Below are positions 9,385 through 18,372 of a stretch of DNA of 64,000 nucleotides, in pieces. The stretch is from positions 310,001-374,000 of the forward strand of contig NZ_JABVZR010000001.1 in NCBI RefSeq assembly GCF_017163935.1. The letters run 5' to 3'. A program made the position numbers and the translations under genes. The DNA is from Novosphingobium terrae (GTDB lineage: Bacteria; Pseudomonadota; Alphaproteobacteria; Sphingomonadales; Sphingomonadaceae). Below the pieces are notes generated by a model, which saw nothing but the letters and a program-made list of their open reading frames with translations, made no database searches and was not told the DNA's origin. The stretch's first letter is position 1. Each line of letters opens with the position of its first letter.

Positions 9385-10443
9385 ATGAAAATTGCGGTTT
9401 TCGCCGGTGACGGCATCGGTCCTGAAGTGACTCAGCAGGCGCTGCGCGTGCTTGAGGCGCTCGAACTGCCGGGGATCGAGCTGGAATTCGGCGATGTGGG
9501 CGGTGTCGCCTATCGCAATCAGGGGCATCCGCTGCCTGAAACCACGCTGGAGATCGCGCGCCGCGCGGACGGTATTCTGTTCGGCGCGGTGGGCGATTTC
9601 TCCTGCGATCATCTGGAGCGCGCGCTGCGTCCCGAGCAGGCCATTCTCGGCCTGCGCAAGGAGCTGACGCTGTTCGCCAACCTGCGCCCGGCCACGCTGT
9701 TTGCGGGCATGGAGGGCTTTTCGGCGCTGCGCCCCGAAGTCGCGCGTGAGATCGACCTGCTGATCGTGCGCGAGCTGAACGGCGACGTCTATTTCGGCGA
9801 CAAGGGCACGCGCAAGCTTGAGGATGGCCGCCGTCAGGGCTGGGACATGATGTCCTATGCCGAGGATGAGGTGCGCCGCATCGCGCACACCGCTTTCCGC
9901 GCCGCGCAGGGCCGCAAGAAGAAGCTGTGCAGCGTGGACAAGGCCAATGTGCTGGAAACCAGCCAGCTGTGGCGCGACGTGGTGATCGAGGTTTCGGCCG
10001 AATACCCCGATGTCGAGCTGACCCATATGTATGTCGACAATGCCGCCATGCAGCTGGTGCGCAGCCCCGGCCAGTTCGATGTGGTGGTCACCGGCAATCT
10101 GTTTGGCGACATTCTGTCGGATCAGGCCAGCATGTGCGTGGGTTCGATCGGCCTGCTGGCTTCGGCCTCGCTGGGCGAGCGCCAGACGCAGTATGGCACG
10201 CTGGGCATGTATGAGCCGATCCACGGCAGCGCGCCCGACATCGCCGGCCAGAACAAGGCCAATCCGATGGCGACGATCCTCTCGCTCGCCATGCTGCTGC
10301 GCCACTCGCTGGGGCTGGCGCAGGCTGCCGACCGCGTCGAGGCCGCCGTGGCCAGGACGCTGGCCGATGGCATCCGCGGCGGCGATCTGGGCGGCACGGC
10401 GTCGACTTCGGACATCGGCGACGCCGTTCTGGCGCGCCTTTAA
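9385..10443 (+). CDS. leuB: 3-isopropylmalate dehydrogenase
   Basis: NAD-dependent oxidative decarboxylase of leucine biosynthesis (3-isopropylmalate to 2-oxoisocaproate), cytoplasmic, 352 residues, normal length. The start [15 protein letters not shown] is the family signature. [14 protein letters not shown] carries the specificity-loop region, [17 protein letters not shown] holds the catalytic Lys, and [27 protein letters not shown] is the metal- and NAD-site signature with its Asp residues. [20 protein letters not shown] completes the cofactor pocket. AGGAAGGGA lies upstream of the ATG. leuA, leuC and leuD are not in the window. Confidence 0.98.
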   Translation: MKIAVFAGDGIGPEVTQQALRVLEALELPGIELEFGDVGGVAYRNQGHPLPETTLEIARRADGILFGAVGDFSCDHLERALRPEQAILGLRKELTLFANLRPATLFAGMEGFSALRPEVAREIDLLIVRELNGDVYFGDKGTRKLEDGRRQGWDMMSYAEDEVRRIAHTAFRAAQGRKKKLCSVDKANVLETSQLWRDVVIEVSAEYPDVELTHMYVDNAAMQLVRSPGQFDVVVTGNLFGDILSDQASMCVGSIGLLASASLGERQTQYGTLGMYEPIHGSAPDIAGQNKANPMATILSLAMLLRHSLGLAQAADRVEAAVARTLADGIRGGDLGGTASTSDIGDAVLARL

Positions 10444-10469
10444 CCTTTAACAGCATACACTGCACGAGA

Positions 10470-10504
10470 GCGGGACGTTTCCAAGGCGGCAGTTGACGTC
10501 CCGC
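10470..10504. terminator. inverted repeat between leuB and the GT2-GtrA gene
   Basis: GCGGGACGT (10470-10478) and ACGTCCCGC (10496-10504) can form a 9-bp stem with a 17-nt loop, 26 bases after the leuB stop. No T tract follows, so it may be a weak terminator, an mRNA-stabilising hairpin or a protein site. Confidence 0.4.
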
Positions 10505-10535
10505 CCCTCGATCAGGCACAGGCCAATCTCAATAT

Positions 10536-11708
10536 ATGACCCAAACCGATCTTTCCCCGTCCGCTTCCGCGCAGCGCTTGCAGCTGGCCATCGTTCTGCC
10601 CACGCTGAACGAGCGCAAGAACCTGCGCAAGCTGGTGGCACGCCTTGATGCCGCGCTGGTGGGCATCGGCTGGGAAGCCATCTTCGTCGATGACAACAGC
10701 CCCGACGGCACCGCCGATGAGGCACGCGCCATCAATCAGGAAGATCCGCGCATCCGCGTGATCCAGCGCATCGGCCGCCGTGGCCTTGCCAGCGCCGCGA
10801 TCGAGGGCATGTGCTCCACCGCCGCGCCTGTGGTGGCGGTGATGGATGCCGATCATCAGCACGATCCCAATCTGCTGCCCGGCATGCTGGCCGCCATTGA
10901 AAGCGGCGACTATGACGTGGCCTATGCCAGCCGCTTCGCCGAGGGCGCCAGCACCGAGGCATGGGGCCGTCCGGACCGCGTGAAGGCCTCGGGCTTTGCC
11001 AATGCCATCGCCCGCAAGGTGACCGGCGTGGACCTCTCCGACCCGATGAGCGGCTATTTCATGCTGCGCGCCGAAACCCTGCGCGCGGATGCCGACAATC
11101 TTTCGGGCGTGGGCTTCAAGATCCTGCTCGATATCCTTGCCACTGTTGACGCACCTTTGCGCGTCAAGGAATTCCCCCTCAACTTCGCAGCTCGCGCAGA
11201 GGGCGAAAGCAAACTGGATCGCACCGTCGTGTTCGAATTCCTCGTCGGCCTTTATGACAAGTGGCTGGGCCACATCATCCCCACCCGCTTTGCGCTGTTC
11301 GGCACGGTGGGCGCGCTGGGCGTGCCGGTGCAGTTCGCCATGCTGTGGTTCGTGCTGCGCGTGGTGATGGATGAAAGGTTCGTCTATGGCCATTGGTCGG
11401 GCGGTGAAATCCGCTTCACCATCGCCAACACCATTGCCGCGCTGACGGCGATGACGTTCAACTTCGTGCTGAACAACGAGCTGACCTATGCCGACAAGCG
11501 CCTGCGCGGCCTGTTCCCGCTGCTGCGTGGCTGGGCCAAGTTCGCCCTGGCCTGTTCCTTCGGCATTCTGACCAACATCGGCAGCGCCGAGGCCCTGAAG
11601 CGCATGCATATCAACGATGTGATCGCCGTTCTGGTGGGCATCGTGCTGGCTTCGGTGTGGAATTTCGCGCTGAGTTCGAAGTTCGTCTGGGGTAAGTACG
11701 GCAACTGA
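10536..11708 (+). CDS. GT2 polyprenyl-phosphate-mannose-synthase-like glycosyltransferase with C-terminal GtrA domain
   Basis: 390 residues in two parts. Residues about 15-240 are a family-2 glycosyltransferase of the dolichyl-phosphate mannose synthase type: VLPTLNERKNL, EAIFVDDNSPDGT (nucleotide site) and AVMDADHQHDP (metal-binding DxD). Residues about 245-385 contain four hydrophobic helices in a GtrA-like arrangement (RFALFGTVGALGVPVQFAML to NIGSAEALKRMH). Such proteins make lipid-linked mannose or glucose on the inner membrane and may help flip it. The PMT-family transferase 530 bases downstream on the other strand is a natural user of such a donor; that link is inference. No clear ribosome binding site precedes the ATG. 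Confidence 0.9.
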   Translation: MTQTDLSPSASAQRLQLAIVLPTLNERKNLRKLVARLDAALVGIGWEAIFVDDNSPDGTADEARAINQEDPRIRVIQRIGRRGLASAAIEGMCSTAAPVVAVMDADHQHDPNLLPGMLAAIESGDYDVAYASRFAEGASTEAWGRPDRVKASGFANAIARKVTGVDLSDPMSGYFMLRAETLRADADNLSGVGFKILLDILATVDAPLRVKEFPLNFAARAEGESKLDRTVVFEFLVGLYDKWLGHIIPTRFALFGTVGALGVPVQFAMLWFVLRVVMDERFVYGHWSGGEIRFTIANTIAALTAMTFNFVLNNELTYADKRLRGLFPLLRGWAKFALACSFGILTNIGSAEALKRMHINDVIAVLVGIVLASVWNFALSSKFVWGKYGN

Positions 11709-11852
11709 TCCTGCCGTTTTCTACCGGTCAGCAATTCTGAACGAGGCCTAACACCCGGCCTCACCCTGCGTTCAAGCAGATTCCGGCATAAGACCTCTGA
11801 CAGGCGAATGGCTCGTCTGTCAGAGGAGTCTCCTGAGCAAGGAGGTATGCCG

Positions 11853-12119
11853 ATGCGTCGCACCCGAAGCATCATGGCGCTTGCCGTCCTTGTCAGTTTG
11901 GTCGGCGGTGCCGCCACCGCCGGGATGAAAGGCAAGGACAGGCTGCCCGCAGAGGCGATCGCCAGCGATTCCGCCATCGCCGCGAGCCGCCCCTGGGTGC
12001 TTTACCCGGATCGTGAGGACCGCGCCCGTTTCCGTGCCTATGAAGTTCGCATCATGCGCGGCGAGAAGTTCTCACGCGTGGATATGAGACAGGATCAGAC
12101 CCGCGGCGTCATCCGCTGA
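11853..12119 (+). CDS. small secreted hypothetical protein (88 aa)
   Basis: Protein of 88 residues with a basic N-terminus MRRTRS, a hydrophobic stretch (IMALAVLVSLVGGAATA) and probable signal-peptidase cleavage near AAATA-GM. The mature part is about 65 residues, charged, and rich in Arg near the end. AAGGAGGT is a near-perfect Shine-Dalgarno sequence ending six bases before the ATG at 11853. Another ATG at 11847 touches the SD and is therefore unlikely. I do not recognise a family; the strong ribosome binding site suggests efficient translation. Confidence 0.65.
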   Translation: MRRTRSIMALAVLVSLVGGAATAGMKGKDRLPAEAIASDSAIAASRPWVLYPDREDRARFRAYEVRIMRGEKFSRVDMRQDQTRGVIR

Positions 12120-12236
12120 GGCGCAGGTGACAGGCGGGTCTGTCTGGGGGCCTGTGCCGGTTCCGTGATCGGGGCTTCAAGCTCGATGCGGAGCCGGTGC
12201 AGCGCCCGAGTTTTTGTTGCCGCAGGATGCCCGCCC

Positions 12237-13553
12237 TTATCTCCAGCTGTCCAGCCACATCCAGTGCTGGAAGCTCATGGCATCCTTCAGCGGCGCTGCG
12301 GTGAGGAGCGGCCAGAAATAGAGGCAGGTGCCCACCGCAAGCACCAGAGCGCCCAAAGCCGCCCAGCGCCCGTCACGCCCCGAACGCCACAAAGCATCCA
12401 GCATCAGCGCCAGCGCCGCCACCAGAAAGGTGCCCGGCAGCAGATAGTGGTAATAGAATTGCACCGGCTTGTTCGCCACCAGCCATAGCGACAGCGTGCC
12501 GATATAGGCCGCCACCGCCATCAGCGGCGCCGTTCGCCCCGCCGCATCGCGCCGCGCCATACCGGCATAGAGGCACCATCCCAGAGCCGGCAACCCGGCC
12601 AGCATGGTGAAGGGATTGCCGATCAGCATCACCCCGCGCTGGGCGCCATCGACCGGCTCATAGAGATACCAGATCGCCCGCTGATCGATCACCCATTGCC
12701 ACCACACCGATTGATAGGGGTGATGCTTCACCACGCTCGATTGCAGGCGGGCCATCTCCAGATGCCAGTCGATCAGGCCGAAGACCGGCACCGGGTCCTT
12801 GTGCCACAGCATCCCCGGCACCCAGGTCAGGATATAGGCCACAAGAGGCATGACCAGCAGCCAGCCCAGCAGCTCCTTCGTCGGCACGCCGGGGGTGGGC
12901 GCCACCATCGTGCCACCGGTCCAGTTGCGCACGCTGGCCAGCAGCCGCGTGGCGATCAGCACGCCGATGATCAGCGCCACCAGCGGCAAGGCGCTCCATT
13001 TCGCGCCCAGCGAGAGGCCCAGCGCCACCCCCGCCACGCCCAGCCGCCAGCGCCGGGCAATGGGCGGCACGGCGCGGGGCAAAGCGGTGGCGGCGGCCAG
13101 CATCCACAGCGCCAGCATCGCCATCCCCGCCATCACCATATCTAGCATGGCAATGCGGCTCTGGATCAACCATGCGAAATCGCTGCCCAGCAGCACCATG
13201 CCCGCGATGGCGGCAAAGCGCTGGCCGCTGGCCCACCACATCATCCGCCCGAAGGCAAACAGCCCCAGCACGCCCATCAGGGCACTCGGCAGGCGCCAGA
13301 CGAAAGGCGTGTCACCCCACCAGCCGATCGACCAGGCAATCAGGCTCTTGGCGAAGAGCGGATGCTCCGGATTGGCCTGCACCCCCTCCAGCATGGCTCT
13401 GGCGGCGGGCACATAATGCACCTCGTCGAAATAGAGCTTGGAAGGAATGCCCAGACGCCAGAACACCAGAACGGCAAACAGCCCCGTCAGCCCCACTTGC
13501 CACCACAAGGGATCGCGCGTGATGACCGGGGCAGGGATCGGCAGTCGGTTCAT
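12237..13553 (-). CDS. PMT-family (GT39) protein O-mannosyltransferase-like membrane enzyme
   Basis: 438-residue polytopic membrane protein with about ten hydrophobic segments. The first periplasmic loop reads LYFDEVHYVPAARAML, the Asp-Glu motif that is catalytic in protein O-mannosyltransferases, followed by NPEHPLFAKSLIAW, equivalent to the PMT 'HPPLGK' segment. The C-terminal part, with FYYHYLLPGTFLVAAL, resembles the four-helix PMT C-terminal domain. Family enzymes transfer a sugar from a polyprenyl-phosphate donor to Ser/Thr of exported proteins (as in actinobacterial Pmt) or to lipids (ArnT-like). The neighbouring GT2-GtrA protein could supply the donor. The acceptor is unknown. It is divergent from metZ. 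Confidence 0.87.
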   Translation of the reverse strand: MNRLPIPAPVITRDPLWWQVGLTGLFAVLVFWRLGIPSKLYFDEVHYVPAARAMLEGVQANPEHPLFAKSLIAWSIGWWGDTPFVWRLPSALMGVLGLFAFGRMMWWASGQRFAAIAGMVLLGSDFAWLIQSRIAMLDMVMAGMAMLALWMLAAATALPRAVPPIARRWRLGVAGVALGLSLGAKWSALPLVALIIGVLIATRLLASVRNWTGGTMVAPTPGVPTKELLGWLLVMPLVAYILTWVPGMLWHKDPVPVFGLIDWHLEMARLQSSVVKHHPYQSVWWQWVIDQRAIWYLYEPVDGAQRGVMLIGNPFTMLAGLPALGWCLYAGMARRDAAGRTAPLMAVAAYIGTLSLWLVANKPVQFYYHYLLPGTFLVAALALMLDALWRSGRDGRWAALGALVLAVGTCLYFWPLLTAAPLKDAMSFQHWMWLDSWR

Positions 13554-13696
13554 ACACCCTTAGGCATATGGTTGCCGCCCCCCGCTGTCCACCCGGCCCA
13601 TCGCCCCGACACACCGGCTGAACGTAACCTTATGATCTTTTACGCGACCTTCCGCCGGTCTTGCGGAGCCACGCGCGCAGGCTTAAAGCGCGGACC

Positions 13697-14905
13697 ATGA
13701 AGCACAAGACTGGACAGGACCGCTCGCAGACCTCCACCTGGCGTCAGGCCACCCGCGCCGTACGCGGCGGCACCTGGCGCAGCGAGATGGGCGAGACCAG
13801 CGAGGCGATTTTCGTCAACTCGGGCTATTGCTACGAGGATGCCGAAACCCCCGCCGCGCGCTTTGCCGGGCAGGAACCGGGCATGACCTATGCCCGCACC
13901 CAGAACCCCACGGTGATGATGCTGGAAGAGCGCATCGCCCTGATGGAAGGCAGCGAAACCTGCCGCGTGCAGGCCAGCGGCATGTCCGCCATGAGCAGCG
14001 TGCTGCTCTCGCGCCTGTCGATGGGCGACCACCTCGTGATGGCCCGCGCGGCGTTTGGCCCCACCCTGTGGATCACGCAGAACCTGCTGCCCCGCTTCGG
14101 CATCGAGACCACGCTGGTCGATGGTCGCGATCTCGATGCGTGGAAGGACGCCATCCGCCCCAACACGAAGCTGTTCTTCTTCGAAACGCCCGCCAACCCG
14201 ACGATGGATATCATCGATATCCGCGCCGTCAGCGACCTTGCGCATGAGCATGGCATCGAGGTGGCGGTGGACAATGCCTTCGCCTCCAGCGCCCTGCAGC
14301 GCCCGATGGACTTTGGCGCCGATGTGGTCGCCTACTCGGCCACCAAGCTGATGGACGGGCAGGGCCGCGTGCTGGCCGGCGCCGTCTGCGCCAGCCACGA
14401 GTGGATCAACAAATATCTGCTGCCCTATCAGCGCAACACCGGGCCCATTCTGGCGCCCTTCAACGCATGGGTGGTGCTGAAGGGGCTGGAAACGCTGGAC
14501 CTGCGCGCCAATGCCCAGGCCCAGTCGGCGTTGACCGTGGCCAAGGCGCTGGAATCGCGCGTGCCTCGCATCCTCCACCCCGGCCTGCCCAGCCATCCCC
14601 AGCATGAGCTGGTGAAGAAGCAGATGAAGCTGGCCGGTTCGGTGTTCTCCTTCGAAATCGACGGCGGGCGTGAGCGGGCGATGGCGGTGCTGAACGCGCT
14701 GCAGCTGATCGATATCTCGAACAACATCGGGGACGCAAAGAGCCTGATGACTCACCCGGCTTCGACGACGCATTCCAGCATTTCGCCGGAAATCCGCGCA
14801 GCCATGGGCGTGAGCGAAGGGCTGCTGCGCATCAGCGTCGGGCTGGAAGATGTGCAGGATCTGATCGAGGATCTGGGTCAGGCTTTGGAGTCGGTCGGGA
14901 TTTAA
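13697..14905 (+). CDS. metZ: O-succinylhomoserine sulfhydrylase
   Basis: PLP enzyme that makes homocysteine directly from O-succinylhomoserine and sulfide, 402 residues, normal for the family. The start WRQATRAVRGGTWRSEMGETSEAIF, the cofactor segment with ETPANPTMDIID and the Lys of YSATKLMDGQGR (Schiff-base site) are typical of MetZ within the Cys/Met metabolism PLP family. The end HSSISPEIRAAMGVSEGLLRISVGLED is also canonical. The ATG at 13697 was preferred to an upstream non-ATG start because the family N-terminus begins there. It lies opposite to the PMT gene; repeat copy C begins 15 bases after the stop and no other terminator is visible. Confidence 0.95.
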   Translation: MKHKTGQDRSQTSTWRQATRAVRGGTWRSEMGETSEAIFVNSGYCYEDAETPAARFAGQEPGMTYARTQNPTVMMLEERIALMEGSETCRVQASGMSAMSSVLLSRLSMGDHLVMARAAFGPTLWITQNLLPRFGIETTLVDGRDLDAWKDAIRPNTKLFFFETPANPTMDIIDIRAVSDLAHEHGIEVAVDNAFASSALQRPMDFGADVVAYSATKLMDGQGRVLAGAVCASHEWINKYLLPYQRNTGPILAPFNAWVVLKGLETLDLRANAQAQSALTVAKALESRVPRILHPGLPSHPQHELVKKQMKLAGSVFSFEIDGGRERAMAVLNALQLIDISNNIGDAKSLMTHPASTTHSSISPEIRAAMGVSEGLLRISVGLEDVQDLIEDLGQALESVGI

Positions 14906-14919
14906 GAAGGAAGGATAGA

Positions 14920-15149
14920 TGCGAGGGTGTTACACCCTCGCGCTCCCATTCATTGTCAGCCAAAGCGCTTCGGGTTTGGCCATAGGGCTAAGGTCGCTGC
15001 GCCGCAGGCTTTAAATGATGACAAGGCGCCCGGGCATTCCTGCCTGCGGCGCCTTTTCTGTGCCCGTGGAAAGGTTGCGCACCGCTGCGATGCCACCAAC
15101 CTACATGTCGGGAGACGTTATGGGAGCGCGAGGGGGTAACCCCCTCGCA
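14920..15149. repeat. dispersed palindrome-ended element, copy C (230 bp)
   Basis: End palindromes at 14921-14941 (GCGAGGGTGT/ACACCCTCGC) and 15128-15148 (GCGAGGGGGT/ACCCCCTCGC type). Inside, AAGGCGCC and GGCGCCTTTTCT form a terminator-like hairpin around the central inverted repeat. It fills the gap between the convergent genes metZ (stop 15 bases away) and the 145-residue hypothetical (stop 19 bases away), where no other terminator exists. Confidence 0.93.
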
Positions 15150-15167
15150 TCTTCCTTCAAACCTTCT

Positions 15168-15605
15168 TCAATCCAGAACCACTGGCCTTCCACACTCCGC
15201 CAGCGAAATCGATAGAGCCTGAGCCGTCGTCACCAACCCGCAAGGCACATCCTGCCCGGTCAGATGCGTGAGATGGCTCGCCGCCACATCCGGGCGCGAG
15301 GCCGCATGTGCGATGGCCGCCATCATCGACCCTTCCTGCAACGTCATGCGCGGCAGACAGCAGGGGGCGATGCGGATATCGCCCGTCGCCGCCGAGGATG
15401 TTTCCATCAGAAACGCGCGCAGCAGCACCAGAGGCTTGCGGAAGTGGATGCCGAAGGCCTGCACCATCAGCATGGCGGCGGAGGCATCGTAGAGGCCGTG
15501 GACAGCCATGCGCCGGGCCGCGATCAGCAGCATGCGGGTGGTCTGGTCGCTGGGGGCGGGATGGGGCAGGATATGCGTCATGCCGTTGGGTTCGTTGATG
15601 TCCAT
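15168..15605 (-). CDS. conserved hypothetical protein (145 aa)
   Basis: Cytoplasmic protein of 145 residues starting MDINEPNGMTHILPHP. It contains an N-terminal helix TTRMLLIAARRMAVHGLYDASAAML with the look of a small alpha-helical domain, then a conserved-looking centre LLRAFLMETSSAATGDIRIAPCCLPRMTLQE with two adjacent cysteines. The overall pattern matches a short uncharacterised family I believe is common in sphingomonads (possibly DUF6628); I cannot confirm the number. The ATG at 15605 has GGAG upstream; longer starts lack one. It is convergent with metZ through repeat copy C and divergent from apaG. Confidence 0.7.
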   Translation of the reverse strand: MDINEPNGMTHILPHPAPSDQTTRMLLIAARRMAVHGLYDASAAMLMVQAFGIHFRKPLVLLRAFLMETSSAATGDIRIAPCCLPRMTLQEGSMMAAIAHAASRPDVAASHLTHLTGQDVPCGLVTTAQALSISLAECGRPVVLD

Positions 15606-15796
15606 GGCTGCTTGGCTCCACTGGCGAATGGCCGTCAGGGGACTCAAGCTAAAGCTATTAAGAATGAATCGCAATAACTCTTTCGCATCGGGCCATGCCT
15701 TTGGGCACTCGGCTCGTCGCAAGCCATGGTGAACCGGTGGACAAGATCCTTGCCAAGGCAGTTGTTTGCCGGGGCAAGTCAGGCTAACAAACCAGT

Positions 15797-16198
15797 ATGA
15801 AAGAACTATTCCAGCATGCTGCGACGACCGATGGGGTCACCGTGCGAGTCGCGGTGAATTTCCTGCCGGAACAGTCGCGTATTGAGGCTGGGAAGTGGTT
15901 CTGGGTCTATCACATCCGGATCGAGAACGACTCGGATTCCACGCTGCAGCTGCTGACGCGCCACTGGCGGATCACCGATGGGCGCGGCGCGGTCAGCTTT
16001 GTCGATGGTGAGGGCGTTGTGGGCGAAACCCCGGTGCTGTCGCCGGGGCAAAGCCATGACTATGTTTCGGGCTGCCCGCTGGCCACGCCCAATGGCAGCA
16101 TGGAAGGGCATTACACCTTCCGCCGTCAGGAAGACGAGGAAGAGCTGCGCGTGGCCATCCCGCACTTCCCCCTCGCGGCTCCGGCTACTGCGGGGTAA
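15797..16198 (+). CDS. apaG: ApaG domain protein
   Basis: Small beta-sandwich protein of 133 residues (family usually 125-130). Motifs are WFWVYHIRIENDSDSTLQLLTRHWRITDG, then GEGVVGETPVLSPGQSHDYVSGCPL and GSMEGHYTF, the classical ApaG pattern with the glycine-rich GxGxxG-like turn. Its biochemical role is unsettled (linked to cobalt/magnesium tolerance, and the domain also occurs in polymerase-interacting and F-box proteins). In E. coli apaG follows surA-pdxA-ksgA; here that cluster is 40 kb away at 56.3-62.2 kb, so apaG has become separated. Confidence 0.95.
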   Translation: MKELFQHAATTDGVTVRVAVNFLPEQSRIEAGKWFWVYHIRIENDSDSTLQLLTRHWRITDGRGAVSFVDGEGVVGETPVLSPGQSHDYVSGCPLATPNGSMEGHYTFRRQEDEEELRVAIPHFPLAAPATAG

Positions 16199-16245
16199 AG
16201 CCACAGTTGCTTGACGCGCGTGGCCTGTCGGTTCAACCACAGGCC

Positions 16246-17034
16246 ATGAAGCGGACCCACTTGCCCCTTAATGCCCTGCGCGTGTTCGATGCGGCTGCGC
16301 GCCATCTTTCCTTCACCCGCGCGGCGGACGAGCTGGCGGTGACCCCGGCGGCGGTCGGCCAGCAGATTCGCGCGCTGGAGGATCTGCTGGGCGTGGTGCT
16401 GTTCCGCCGCACCGCCAAGGGTCTGGAGCTGACCGATGAGGCGCAGGCGGGCCTTGAGCCGCTGCGCGCCGGTTTCCTGCAGTTCGAGGATGCGGTGCAG
16501 GCGATGCAGGCGGGGCAATCGGCCCATGTCTACACGATTGCCGCGCCGCGCGATTTCTTCGCCGCATGGCTGGCGCCGCGTCTGGCCGCCTTCCGCGCCG
16601 CCAATCCCGAGGTGCGGGTGATGCTGGTCGACGGCGATTCGACCGATTTCACCGAGGCCAATCTCGATCTGGCGGTTCGCCTTGCTGAAGGCCCGGGCGA
16701 CCTGGAAGGCGCTCTGCTGGGCGAGGCCAAGGTGGTCTCGGTCGGGCAGGGCGAGTGGATCGCATGGCCCGGCGACCCCAATCCTGCCGGTGAGCCGGGG
16801 GTGGAGCCCCTGCTGCATGTCGGCGATGCCGGTCAGGCTCTGGCAGCGGCGGCGGCGGGTATGGGCCGGGCGCGCGTGCCGCAGATTCTGGCGCAGGGCT
16901 GGCAGGATCTGGGCCGCATCGCCGCAGTCGGCGAGGTGGAGCCATCACGCCGCGCCTATTGGCTGGTGGCGCCCCTGCCGCAGTGGCGCCAGAAGAAGGT
17001 CAAGGCGCTGGTGGCGCATCTGACCGGCAACTGA
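16246..17034 (+). CDS. LysR-family transcriptional regulator (GcvA-like)
   Basis: 262 residues. N-terminal winged helix-turn-helix at residues about 6-64: LPLNALRVFDAAARHLSFTRAADEL, then VTPAAVGQQIRALEDLLGVVLFRR, the wording typical of the GcvA subgroup. The effector domain follows, about residues 90-255, slightly short for the family. The start MKRTHLPLNAL at 16246 matches the usual GcvA N-terminus. Target genes cannot be inferred: LysR regulators often control the divergent neighbour, but apaG upstream is co-directional and only 47 bases away. The stop lies three bases from the end of the convergent gene at 17038. Confidence 0.92.
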   Translation: MKRTHLPLNALRVFDAAARHLSFTRAADELAVTPAAVGQQIRALEDLLGVVLFRRTAKGLELTDEAQAGLEPLRAGFLQFEDAVQAMQAGQSAHVYTIAAPRDFFAAWLAPRLAAFRAANPEVRVMLVDGDSTDFTEANLDLAVRLAEGPGDLEGALLGEAKVVSVGQGEWIAWPGDPNPAGEPGVEPLLHVGDAGQALAAAAAGMGRARVPQILAQGWQDLGRIAAVGEVEPSRRAYWLVAPLPQWRQKKVKALVAHLTGN

Positions 17035-17037
17035 GGT

Positions 17038-18027
17038 TCAGCCGGGCACCTTATCCATCATCCGCGCATTCGGCGTTCGGGCCTGCATCATGTCGCCGAG
17101 CTGGGTGCGCAGGCGGCGGTTTTCCGCGCGCAATTGAGTCAGCTCGGCCTGCTCGCGCATGGTGGCGGGGGAGGGCGCGCGAGGCCGCGTCTTCTTGACC
17201 ATAAAGCCCGAGGCCAGCATCTGCCCCGCGCTGCGCAGCCATTGCCCCATCGCGCCCCACAGGCCTTCCGAGGGCTTGGCCGGGGCACGGTGACGCGGCA
17301 GCGGGCGGCTGATGTCCGGGCTTTGCATGATCGGCTGGGGCTGGGCCAGAGGTTCGGCATCCCCGGGCAGCGGCAGGGCGGGGGAGGCCGTGTCGCCGGG
17401 GTTGGCGTGGAGACAGGTTTCGGCGGGTGCCGGCGCCTGCTCTTCCCGCTCCTGCGCCATGGGTGCCGGTTCCGGGGCTTGTGTGGGCGGCGGTGAGTCC
17501 GGCAGCACCTCCACCATGTCCGACGAGGCGAAAGCATCGCTGCTTTGCGGGCAGGTAGCGGTGATCACCGTTACCTCATCGCTGGCCCGCTCAAGCAAGG
17601 GCGGGCCGTTCCTGCTTATCCTGAAGGTGATCGAGAGATGGGCCATGCATGGGGCCGAGTCTGGCGCCGACATCGGGCGCACGATGGCGCTGGTGATCTT
17701 CGGCGTTTCCAAAGGCTTGGTGGCAGCTTCGGCGGCCTGATCATCGGCAGGGCGCGCCGCCGCGGCGGGCTCGGCCTTGGTCCGTGACAGTTGCACTTGC
17801 CGCATCTCCGGCGCCAGAAAGCGGCCCCGCAGCGACAGGGAAGGCACGTCCGGCGCGGTGGACCTGACCACCAGCGGCGCGCGGGCGCCGAATTGCGCGG
17901 GTGTGGGGGCGGCATGGCCATTGCGGGCCAGCGCCGGGGCCATGGCGTCTTTGGCGCCGCGTTTGCGCCCGGAGCGGTGTTTGCGTGCGGCGTGGCGGTT
18001 CTTGGTACCCTGATTGCGGCTGGACAT
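17038..18027 (-). CDS. proline/alanine-rich protein of unknown function with C-terminal coiled coil
   Basis: 329 residues. The first ~30 are very basic (RNQGTKNRHAARKHRSGRKR), the middle ~200 are rich in Pro, Ala, Glu and Gln and probably disordered. Residues about 255-285 carry a weakly hydrophobic segment GLWGAMGQWLRSAGQMLASGFMV, and the C-terminus contains REQAELTQLRAENRRLRTQLGDMM, a clear heptad pattern that would form a short leucine-zipper-like coiled coil. I recognise no family. GGGGAG lies nine bases before the ATG at 18027; an ATG nine bases earlier touches it. The tail-to-tail overlap with the LysR gene leaves only three bases between stops. Confidence 0.65.
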   Translation of the reverse strand: MSSRNQGTKNRHAARKHRSGRKRGAKDAMAPALARNGHAAPTPAQFGARAPLVVRSTAPDVPSLSLRGRFLAPEMRQVQLSRTKAEPAAAARPADDQAAEAATKPLETPKITSAIVRPMSAPDSAPCMAHLSITFRISRNGPPLLERASDEVTVITATCPQSSDAFASSDMVEVLPDSPPPTQAPEPAPMAQEREEQAPAPAETCLHANPGDTASPALPLPGDAEPLAQPQPIMQSPDISRPLPRHRAPAKPSEGLWGAMGQWLRSAGQMLASGFMVKKTRPRAPSPATMREQAELTQLRAENRRLRTQLGDMMQARTPNARMMDKVPG

Positions 18028-18372
18028 CGGGTTCATCTCCCCAGAAAGGAACCTGTCTGCTGAAACGCGCGTGATAAGGCTTCAAACAATCGCGCCGCCG
18101 GAGGTCGGGCAGTTAAAATTGTCCGGCGATAAATATCGTTTGCAAAAAGAGCGCTGTGAAATCCGGAAGATCGGCCCTCATGCCGATCGGCGGATCAAGG
18201 ATGCGATGCGTCTGTCAGGGAAAATGGCACAGCCTACCCCGCCTTGCGAAGCGGCATCCATTCGGGATCGGAGAGAGTTGCAGAGGATTGCGCCCCGCCG
18301 GGCCTTTCGGGAAAGCGGAATTTGCACCGTTGTGGTGAAAATATCCGCTTTCCTCGTTCAATCCTGCCTTGC
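18028..18372. other. gene-free stretch with one strong inverted repeat
   Basis: About 345 bases between the proline-rich gene start and the efflux-pump OMF stop. It should hold the promoter of the former. GGAAAGCGGA (18310-18319) and TCCGCTTTCC (18344-18353) form a perfect 10-bp stem about 20 bases beyond the OMF stop, possibly the 3' end of the pump operon, though no T run follows. Nothing else is recognisable. Confidence 0.5.
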
